Source of the DNA: an uncultured Lachnospiraceae bacterium
Lineage (GTDB): Bacteria; Bacillota; Clostridia; Lachnospirales; Lachnospiraceae
Reading direction: 5' to 3'
Length of the DNA: 41,634 bases
NCBI GenBank assembly: GCA_910577825.1
Contig: CAJTOK010000032.1
Coordinates: forward strand, 1-41,634
Numbering within the stretch: position 1 is the first letter of the stretch; the number at the start of each line of letters is the position of its first letter. The notes beneath the pieces were generated by a model that saw only the letters and a program-made list of their open reading frames with translations, made no database searches and was not told the DNA's origin. Of the stretch, positions 35,693-41,634 are shown in pieces. A program made the translations under genes and the position numbers.

Positions 35693-35716
35693 GGCAATAT
35701 GCTTAAGCATATTGCC
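35693..35716. terminator. Perfect 24-bp palindrome between convergent genes
   Basis: GGCAATATGC-TTAA-GCATATTGCC. It lies between the ends of the XRE and deacetylase genes and is likely a bidirectional terminator, although neither side has a good T tract. Confidence 0.55.
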
Positions 35717-35724
35717 AGCAGTCC

Positions 35725-36552
35725 CTACTTTTCAAGGAAATGGCAGGGTTTTTCCCTTTCAGACAATGTTGCAAAACTATACCCGGCATCTTTTAATTCC
35801 CTTATTATATCCCTTAATGTTTCAAGTGTCTGTTTATTACAGCTTGAATCGTGCATCAGGATTACCGGGTCATTATATTTTTTATAATCCTTCCTTATAT
35901 TTGACATTATGGAATATGCCGTGGGAGTTCCTACTGAATCTTCAGCACTTACATTCCAGTCTGCATATTCCATTCCATTTTCATGTATTTTATTTATAAT
36001 ATTATTCCTGAATGTGCTTATATAGCTGTTTGCACTGCCCCATGGAAACCTTACAAGTTTTGCTTCATAATTAAATTGTCTTTCAAGCAGCTCCCTTATC
36101 TTCATTATATCTTTAAGGCATGATTCTTCATTTGCATAAATCTCATTAGCCTCATGGCAGTACGTATGCACACCAATTTCATGCCCTTCATCAATTTCCC
36201 TTTTTATTATTTCTGCCATATCGCCGTCGATTTGCTGCCCTATAAGAAAAAATGTTGCTTTAGCGCCTTCTTCTTTCAGTATGTCAAGGTAGCTTTCTGT
36301 AAGGCAGCTAGGGCCATCATCAAATGTAAGATAAGCTGTCTTTTTAACCATGCCAGGCTGCATGGCATTTTCACCTGCTGCTTTTTTCCCATTACTGCTT
36401 CCTGCCATCCATGCACTGTTCTGCCACCCTGCCCTTTCTACAAGCAGGCATGCACATACAATAATTATAGCAAGCATACATGCTGCTTTTTCCTTGAAAG
36501 TCCATGCTGCTGCCTTTTCTTTATCCTTATCTGGTACATTTACGTTCTTCAT
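35725..36552 (-). CDS. Polysaccharide deacetylase (NodB domain), membrane-anchored
   Basis: A 275-residue protein with an N-terminal membrane segment at about 22-38 and an extracellular NodB domain from about 72. The motifs are TFDDGPS (Asp78 and Asp79), the zinc ligands His129 and His133 in HTYCH, the RFPWGS loop, and PVILMHDS near the C-terminus. It probably removes acetyl groups from peptidoglycan or another GlcNAc polymer. Substrate is not determined by sequence. It has a typical length for peptidoglycan deacetylases of this group. Confidence 0.92.
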   Translation of the reverse strand: MKNVNVPDKDKEKAAAWTFKEKAACMLAIIIVCACLLVERAGWQNSAWMAGSSNGKKAAGENAMQPGMVKKTAYLTFDDGPSCLTESYLDILKEEGAKATFFLIGQQIDGDMAEIIKREIDEGHEIGVHTYCHEANEIYANEESCLKDIMKIRELLERQFNYEAKLVRFPWGSANSYISTFRNNIINKIHENGMEYADWNVSAEDSVGTPTAYSIMSNIRKDYKKYNDPVILMHDSSCNKQTLETLRDIIRELKDAGYSFATLSEREKPCHFLEK

Positions 36553-36652
36553 TCCTTACACCAGCTTTCTGTTTTATATCTTGTAAAATCTATGTATGTA
36601 TGTAATAAATATTACTTTTATTTTGCATATATTTATAAAAATCCCACATATT

Positions 36653-36700
36653 AAAAAACTGCCATATCCAGGATATTTTTTCTGGATATGGCAGTTTTTA
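36653..36700. terminator. Strong intrinsic terminator after the DUF6033-like pair
   Basis: A perfect 13-bp stem, CTGCCATATCCAG (36659-36671) with CTGGATATGGCAG (36682-36694). Six T follow on the minus strand and five T on the plus strand. It ends the operon that starts at 37920. Confidence 0.9.
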
Positions 36701-36715
36701 TTAAAAGTTATAAGT

Positions 36716-37249
36716 CTATGCCCTTGCCTCAAATACTGGCAGTTCATCAAGCAGTTCTGCTATTGGTGTAACTTCTTCATTGTTATCATTAAAGTATTTT
36801 AACAGCCTCTTTCTTTCAGTATCTTCTTTCTTATCTGGAAGCCTTGTATAGTATTCCGACTTCTTAAATTCTTTTTCAACTTCCCTTAAACCTGCAATAA
36901 TATATTCCTTGTCAGGGTCATTTTTACTGATACCAGCTGTTGCCGAATCAATTACTTCCTGTGCTTCTTCTTTTGATTTGCAGCTTTTAAGGCGGTTTTT
37001 TAATGCCTCCTTCTGGTATTTTACACGCATGGCAGTCATATAAAGCTGCTGGTTATGCAGGCGCAGGTAATTTAATTCTTCTTGTGTAAGGTTCTTGCCG
37101 CTTTTAAGTTTTGCCATAATCTTAGCCATATAAGCGGCACTTTCTTCTTCATCCATGCCATATGACGGGTCTATAAGGGCTTCTATAGCCTCCTGCCATA
37201 TCCTGTTAGTTTCATTCATATTTTTTTTAGCCAGAACTGTATTATCCAT
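36716..37249 (-). CDS. Hypothetical helical protein, partner of the DUF6033-like gene
   Basis: A 177-residue soluble, highly charged protein predicted to be mostly helix, with no membrane segment or signal peptide. Sequence such as LIDPSYGMDEEESAAYMAKIMAKL and LTQEELNYLRLHNQQLYMTA is regular, with heptad-like spacing. I do not recognise a named domain. It lies 20 bp after the DUF6033-like gene and both end at a shared strong terminator, so they surely act together. Function unknown. Confidence 0.75.
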   Translation of the reverse strand: MDNTVLAKKNMNETNRIWQEAIEALIDPSYGMDEEESAAYMAKIMAKLKSGKNLTQEELNYLRLHNQQLYMTAMRVKYQKEALKNRLKSCKSKEEAQEVIDSATAGISKNDPDKEYIIAGLREVEKEFKKSEYYTRLPDKKEDTERKRLLKYFNDNNEEVTPIAELLDELPVFEARA

Positions 37250-37269
37250 ATATATTGCCCTCAGTAAAA

Positions 37270-37920
37270 TCAGATGCTGAAATCAAGCCTGTTTTTATTT
37301 TCTTCCTGTTTTTCTTCTTTTATCTTAGACCAGTCAACTTTATTTACCTTATCAAGAAGTTCTTCTGCTGAAGATGCTGTGACCCTTGTCCTCTTAACAC
37401 GGCCGCCACGTATGTACCCGCCCTTTTCCTCTTTTGACTCTTCTATGCGCTCTCTCTGTTTCTCACTTAATGTTTCAAGTTCAGCAAAAAATGATACATT
37501 GCCGTTCTTATCCATTGAAATCCCAAAGCGTTTTACTTCGTCTTTCTTATCTCCAAGGCCTTCTTTAAAGCTTGTTAATTTCTCCCTGGCTTCATCAATA
37601 ATCCCAAGGTTTTTGTTCTTAGTTTCTTCATCATTTGCCATTTTCTCAAGTTCCTCAGGGTCAATAAGCACACTGAACTCATTAGTCCCTCTTGATAAAT
37701 AAGCATCTGCTTCTTCGTCTGTTTCATAATTTGCTACTATAAAGTCTATATTGCCGTACTTCTGCCTGAGTTCTTTTAATAAATCTTTCGCTTTATCACT
37801 TAATTTGATATCTTTCTCTTTAGCATCCTGTGCCTGCTTTGTGGTATTTGTCCTTTTATTTTGTATTGTACTGTCATAACGGTTTCCGGTAAATGCACCA
37901 TAACTGCTTATTCCGTCCAT
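37270..37920 (-). CDS. DUF6033-like hypothetical protein
   Basis: A 216-residue soluble protein. After a disordered N-terminus (MDGISSYGAFTGNRYDS), it has LSDKAKDLLKELRQKYGNIDFIVA (about 41-64), FSVLIDPEELEKMANDEET, and NGNVSFFAELE, which I recall as the DUF6033 pattern found in Lachnospiraceae. The N-terminus resembles those of flagellar hook or rod-associated proteins (short Gly/Ser/Asn segment, no signal peptide), but I cannot support that role. The C-terminus is Lys/Glu rich. It is the first gene of a two-gene operon. Confidence 0.7.
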   Translation of the reverse strand: MDGISSYGAFTGNRYDSTIQNKRTNTTKQAQDAKEKDIKLSDKAKDLLKELRQKYGNIDFIVANYETDEEADAYLSRGTNEFSVLIDPEELEKMANDEETKNKNLGIIDEAREKLTSFKEGLGDKKDEVKRFGISMDKNGNVSFFAELETLSEKQRERIEESKEEKGGYIRGGRVKRTRVTASSAEELLDKVNKVDWSKIKEEKQEENKNRLDFSI

Positions 37921-38010
37921 AATACGCCCTCCTTAAATAAATAAGCCCTTTTTACTTGTTCTTTGTTTAATTATATTATCGGCATTACTTTTAAAAAACT
38001 TAGGATAATA

Positions 38011-39195
38011 TTATATAAGGCGTGCTGTTTCCCTTGCTATTGCAAGTTCTTCATTTGTTGGCACACTCCATACAGGTATTTTGCTTGAAGGTGTTGAGAG
38101 AAGGACTTCTTCACCACGTTTCTTATTAGCTTCTTCATCTATCTCAACGCCTATTGCTGCCAGCCCGTCCATAATGCTTTTACGTACTTCGCTGCTGTTT
38201 TCACCTATGCCTGCTGTAAATGCTATTGCATCTGCACCGCCAAGTGCCATATAATATGCACCAATATATTTAATTATACGGTATACAAATACATCATATG
38301 AATTTACAGCATCTTTATTTCCGTTTTCTGCTGCTTCCTGGAGGTCCCTGAAATCATTTGATACGCCTGATAAACCAAGAAGGCCGGAGTTTTTATTCAG
38401 TATTACAGACATTTCATTTACACTTATATTTTCTTTCTGGCATATAAATTCAATAATTGCAGGGTCAATGTCGCCTGAGCGTGTCCCCATAACAAGGCCT
38501 TCAAGTGGTGTCATGCCCATGCTTGTATCAATGGATTTGCCGTTTTTGACAGCTGAAATGCTTGCCCCGCTTCCTATATGGCAGATTATAAGTTTTGAAT
38601 TTCCATAGTCAAGCCCTGCAAGCTCTGCAAGCCTTTTTGATACAAAACTGTGGCTTGTACCATGGAAGCCATAACGGCGCACACCATATTTGCTGTAGTA
38701 TTCCTTTGGCAATGCGTATAAATAAGCCTTTGCTGGCATTGTCTGGTGGAATGCTGTATCAAAAACTGCTACATGCTTAATCTTTGGCATAGCCCTCTGG
38801 CATGCACGTATCCCAAGGATATTGGCAGGGTTATGGAGTGGTGCAAGGCTGTTGCATGTTTCTATTTCCTTTATAATGTCTTCAGTAATTACCACTGAAG
38901 AAGAAAATTTCTCCCCGCCATGCACAATACGGTGCCCTATAGCATGTATTTCATCAAGTGAATTAATAACCCCGTCCTTTGCATCTGTAAGCAGGTCAAA
39001 CACCCTGCTTATAGCAACAGCATGGTCTGGAAGGCTTGTTTCAAGTACAGTTTTCTGGCTTCCTGCATTATATTTTATCCTGCCATCAAGCCCGATACGC
39101 TCACAGTTGCCAGATGCCTTTACCTGTTCTGTTTCTGAATCAATTAACTGGAATTTAAGAGTTGAACTTCCACAATTTACTACTAAAATATTCAT
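38011..39195 (-). CDS. ackA: Acetate kinase
   Basis: A 394-residue enzyme that converts acetyl phosphate and ADP to acetate and ATP, the last step of fermentative acetate formation. Motifs are VVNCGSSTLKFQL, GHRIVHGGEKF, VAVFDTAFHQTMP, YGFHGTSHSFVS and GMTPLEGLVMGTRSGDIDP, all normal. The ATG at 39195 is set by GGAGGT. The pta gene, often its neighbour, is not in the window. Confidence 0.98.
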   Translation of the reverse strand: MNILVVNCGSSTLKFQLIDSETEQVKASGNCERIGLDGRIKYNAGSQKTVLETSLPDHAVAISRVFDLLTDAKDGVINSLDEIHAIGHRIVHGGEKFSSSVVITEDIIKEIETCNSLAPLHNPANILGIRACQRAMPKIKHVAVFDTAFHQTMPAKAYLYALPKEYYSKYGVRRYGFHGTSHSFVSKRLAELAGLDYGNSKLIICHIGSGASISAVKNGKSIDTSMGMTPLEGLVMGTRSGDIDPAIIEFICQKENISVNEMSVILNKNSGLLGLSGVSNDFRDLQEAAENGNKDAVNSYDVFVYRIIKYIGAYYMALGGADAIAFTAGIGENSSEVRKSIMDGLAAIGVEIDEEANKKRGEEVLLSTPSSKIPVWSVPTNEELAIARETARLI

Positions 39196-39234
39196 TTCAA
39201 TTACCTCCATATTTAATTAAATAAACCTGGATTT

Positions 39235-39263
39235 AGTATACTTTATAAGCATTTCTTTGTCTA
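39235..39263 (-). promoter_or_regulatory. Promoter of ackA
   Basis: On the minus strand, -35 TAGACA (39258-39263), a 17-bp spacer and -10 TATACT (39235-39240), 40 bp before the start codon. Confidence 0.65.
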
Positions 39264-39294
39264 GTGCAACATGCCAGGAATTTGTAATGGCTGG

Positions 39295-39323
39295 TTGCTG
39301 GATAGTAAATAATATGCTAATAT
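39295..39323 (+). promoter_or_regulatory. Promoter of tmcAL
   Basis: -35 TTGCTG (39295-39300), a 17-bp spacer and -10 TAATAT (39318-39323) with an extended TGC just before it. It faces away from the ackA promoter. Confidence 0.55.
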
Positions 39324-39379
39324 TGGTAACAGTTTTTATTGCTGCTGCATTATTAAGGGCAGGTTTATGGAGGATTTTT

Positions 39380-40699
39380 ATGAATACTACTGGCATTATT
39401 GCAGAATACAACCCTTTCCACAATGGCCATTTATACCAGATTGAAACTATACGCAGGGAAACTGGCGCCTGTAATATTGTTGTTGTAATGAGTGGCTGTT
39501 TTGTACAGCGTGGGACGCCTGCTTTTACTGATAAATACCTGCGTACCGCAATGGCGCTTAAAAGCGGGGCGGATTTTGTTTTTGAACTTCCTGTTATATA
39601 TTCTTCTGCAAGTGCCGGGCTTTTTGCCCTTGGTGGCGTATCGCTTCTTGACAGCCTTGGATTTGTGGACAGCATATGTTTTGGAAGTGAATGTAATAAT
39701 ATAAATATATTAAAGAAAGCAGCAGATATCTTAAATAATGGCAGCAGCAGGTTTAATTCTTCAATAAAGGCGCTTGTTAAATCAGGGTTTTCATATCCTG
39801 CTGCACAACAAATGGCAGCAGAAAAGCATTTTCCAGATGCTTCAAGCGGCTTATGCCGGGTTCTGGAAAACCCTAATGATATTCTTGCAATAGAATATTT
39901 AAAAGCACTAAAACTTACCGGAAGCCAGATTGTACCGTTTACAATAAAAAGATGTGACAATGGCTATAATAATAAGGATTATACAGATAACCAGGATAAT
40001 TTTATTTCTGCTGCTGCCATAAGAAACTTATTCTCCACCAAGGATAACCCATTAAATGCTGTTTCTGCTTTTGTTCCTGTAAGCACTTACAATATACTTT
40101 CACAAAATACAGGACGCATAAATATTAATGAAGATATGTTTTCTGACATGCTTTATTATAAATTAAGAAGCATTATTAACACATATGGCACTGCAGGAAG
40201 CATTAGCTGTTTAACAAAATTCCTTGATGTTTCTGGTGCGCTTTCTGGCAGGATTATTAAAAATGCCAGTAATTTTAATACATTTACGGAATTTGCCCGG
40301 ATACTTAAAACAAAACAGTATACTTATAGCAGGATTTGCCGTTCACTTCTGCATATACTGCTTGATATATATACGGACTGTTATAATACAGGGCTTCCTT
40401 TATCTGCCAGAAGCCATATTCCCCCTTTGCAGGTTACACCATATGCAAGGCTTCTTGGAATGAACCGTAATAAAAGCCATATGTTAAAGAATATAAAAAA
40501 CACTGTACTTATTACAAAGACTGCTGATGCTATACGGTCTTTTAAAAACAACAGCCTTCTTATTTCACATGGGCTTGTGGATTTTGCAATAAGAACATTT
40601 GAAAAAGATATATTCGCTTCTGATTTATATAGAAGGGTTTCAAAAAGGAACAACAGCACCTGTCCTGATGAATACAGGGCAGGCGTTATTATAATTTAA
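39380..40699 (+). CDS. tmcAL: tRNA(Met) cytidine acetate ligase
   Basis: A 439-residue nucleotidyltransferase-like enzyme that activates acetate with ATP and acetylates C34 of the elongator tRNA-Met. The adenylate-binding HxGH-type motif is NPFHNGH (11-17). VVVMSGCFVQRGTPA, IYSSASAGLFALGG, SAAAIRNLF and VTPYARLLGMN also match the YlbM/TmcAL family. The ATG at 39380 has GGAGG upstream; the open frame continues 5' but has no better start. It is divergent from ackA. Confidence 0.93.
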   Translation: MNTTGIIAEYNPFHNGHLYQIETIRRETGACNIVVVMSGCFVQRGTPAFTDKYLRTAMALKSGADFVFELPVIYSSASAGLFALGGVSLLDSLGFVDSICFGSECNNINILKKAADILNNGSSRFNSSIKALVKSGFSYPAAQQMAAEKHFPDASSGLCRVLENPNDILAIEYLKALKLTGSQIVPFTIKRCDNGYNNKDYTDNQDNFISAAAIRNLFSTKDNPLNAVSAFVPVSTYNILSQNTGRININEDMFSDMLYYKLRSIINTYGTAGSISCLTKFLDVSGALSGRIIKNASNFNTFTEFARILKTKQYTYSRICRSLLHILLDIYTDCYNTGLPLSARSHIPPLQVTPYARLLGMNRNKSHMLKNIKNTVLITKTADAIRSFKNNSLLISHGLVDFAIRTFEKDIFASDLYRRVSKRNNSTCPDEYRAGVIII

Positions 40700-40746
40700 A
40701 CTTTCCTTTGTACTTTATATATAGTACATTCCGTATAAAATAGTGC

Positions 40747-40774
40747 TTGTATTTTTCCAGTTATTATTTATAAT
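40747..40774 (+). promoter_or_regulatory. Promoter of the flavin-reductase-like gene
   Basis: -35 TTGTAT (40747-40752), a 16-bp spacer and a perfect -10 TATAAT (40769-40774). A TGTACT-8-AGTACA dyad lies just upstream at 40709-40728. Confidence 0.6.
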
Positions 40775-40828
40775 TATATTTATGGATATAAGTCCTGCCA
40801 GTCTTATAAAAGAAATGAGGTAAATATA

Positions 40829-41395
40829 ATGAGAAAAAAACTTGATATCACAGAAGGCATTTTCCCAATGCCTGTATTAATGGTTGCAACTTATAATGAA
40901 GATGGCAGTGTTAATGTTATGAATGCCGCATGGGGCACTATGCAGTAAAGAGGCAATGTCGCACTCAATCTCACCAGAACCCACAAAACCGTAAAGAATA
41001 TTGAAGCAAGGGGCGCTTTTACAGTAAGCATTGCTGATGCTGCCCATGTGGCTGAAGCAGATTATTTTGGTGTTGAGTCTGGCAATAACACTGCAGATAA
41101 ATTCAAGAACAGCGGCCTTACTGCCAGCAAAGCAGAAACAGTAGATGCACCTGTTATCAATGAATTTCCTATCTGTTTAGAGTGTGAGTTTATCGAATAC
41201 CAGGAGAATAAATATGGATGCGGTGTTATCGGCAGGGTTGTAAATGCCACAGCAGATGAAAGTGTAATGCCTGGTGGCAGTATTGATATTTCCCTTGTAA
41301 ATGCCATTGCTTTTGACCCTTACACGCACGGTTATTACAAAGTAACGGAACGGGTTGGCGAAGCCTTTAAGGATGGCCTGGAACTGAAAAAATAA
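40829..41395 (+). pseudogene. Flavin reductase-like protein, interrupted by one in-frame TAA
   Basis: A 188-codon frame with start ATG at 40829 (GAGGT upstream) and a single TAA at 40946-40948 (codon 40). Before it lies MPVLMVATYNEDGSVNVMNAAWGTMQ, after it RGNVALNLTRTHKTVKNIEARGAFTVS, continuing to DPYTHGYYKVTERVGEAFKDGLELKK. Joined, this is a full-length FMN-binding flavin reductase-like split-barrel protein. Promoter and ribosome binding site look intact, and no second frameshift is visible. Either a recent nonsense mutation or a sequence error. Confidence 0.8.
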
Positions 41396-41403
41396 TTTTT
41401 CTG

Positions 41404-41438
41404 GGACAGAGCCTCCCATTTATACGGAGGCTCTGTCC
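41404..41438. terminator. Stem-loop after the flavin-reductase-like gene
   Basis: A perfect 13-bp stem, GGACAGAGCCTCC with GGAGGCTCTGTCC, and a 9-base loop, placed between convergent genes. The T-rich side lies toward the minus strand. Confidence 0.7.
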
Positions 41439-41482
41439 TGCCAGGGTAAATTCCTGCTAACCCCATAATACCTTCCCCATCT

Positions 41483-41634
41483 TTATGCACATCTCCTGGC
41501 ATTTATTGCATCAAGTGTGTTCAATGCAGCAGCACCAGCTTTTGCTGCCTCCACTTTGTCAATATTTTTAATACCAGTCATCACGTCCGTTTCATAAATT
41601 TTTAAGCACTTCTAAAAGCCTGTTGTCATTTAAC
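41483..41634 (-). pseudogene. C-terminal gene fragment, frameshifted and cut by the window edge
   Basis: On the minus strand the frame reads LNDNRLLEVLK, then must shift by one base at an A5 run near 41600 to continue as YETDVMTGIKNIDKVEAAKAG and end in DAINARRCA. Both parts look like real protein, so a gene entering from the right edge probably carries a one-base insertion. I do not recognise the family. Too little is visible to say more. Confidence 0.35.

Noticed and set aside
12176..40948. Reassigned stop codons (alternative genetic code)
   Set aside because: TAA, TAG and TGA all end intact conserved genes in the window, so single mutations, readthrough or errors are simpler.
1..41634. 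CRISPR arrays, tRNA or rRNA genes, prophage structural genes
   Set aside because: I saw no regularly spaced repeats, no cloverleaf or rRNA sequence, and no phage gene cluster.

Overview
The window looks like chromosomal DNA of an anaerobic Gram-positive Firmicute, most likely a Lachnospiraceae-type Clostridium relative. The evidence is low GC, strong GGAGG ribosome binding sites, consensus sigma-A promoters, and the conserved blocks ffh-rpsP-khpA-rimM-trmD and tig-clpP-clpX-lon-engB. Fermentative and anaerobic markers fit this: acetate kinase and an iron-only-hydrogenase-like sensor. I assign no species. Most genes lie on the minus strand.

Layout. 120-4582 (minus) holds an ECF sigma factor, a polytopic membrane protein, an ABC ATPase and its permease in a tight operon, followed by a Uma2-family protein and a DUF4230 membrane protein. 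4608-6429 is a complete insertion sequence with terminal inverted repeats; it sits 25 bp upstream of the sigma factor start and separates that operon from its old upstream region. 6602-7786 (plus) is a secreted esterase with its own good promoter. 7881-12000 (minus) is a soluble chemosensory group: a FIST sensor, a cytoplasmic chemoreceptor-like protein, and a ferredoxin/[FeFe]-hydrogenase-like/chemoreceptor fusion. 12176-15922 holds a large secreted surface protein and a divergent LytTR response regulator. Each is interrupted by one in-frame stop codon, and the surface gene also carries a nine-G tract.

15969-17465 holds small accessory genes: a DUF4190 membrane protein, a frameshifted remnant, a 56-aa protein and a JAB-domain protein. 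17518-22626 (minus) is the SRP/ribosome-maturation operon. It continues into apbE, acylphosphatase and a DUF2752 protein where rplS would normally follow trmD. 22714-25214 is ddl-murF (cell wall). 25419-33495 is the protein quality-control block tig-clpP-clpX-lon-engB, ending in an NlpC/P60 wall enzyme with Ig-like repeats. 33636-36552 holds glmM, a divergent XRE regulator and a polysaccharide deacetylase. 36716-39195 holds a DUF6033-like pair and ackA. tmcAL diverges from ackA at 39380. The right end holds a flavin-reductase-like gene with an in-frame stop and a frameshifted fragment that runs off the edge.

The core genes look intact and ordinary. The unusual material is the hydrogenase-like/chemoreceptor fusion with its FIST and receptor neighbours, the insertion upstream of the sigma operon, three otherwise intact reading frames each broken by one stop, the G9 tract, and several long dyads.
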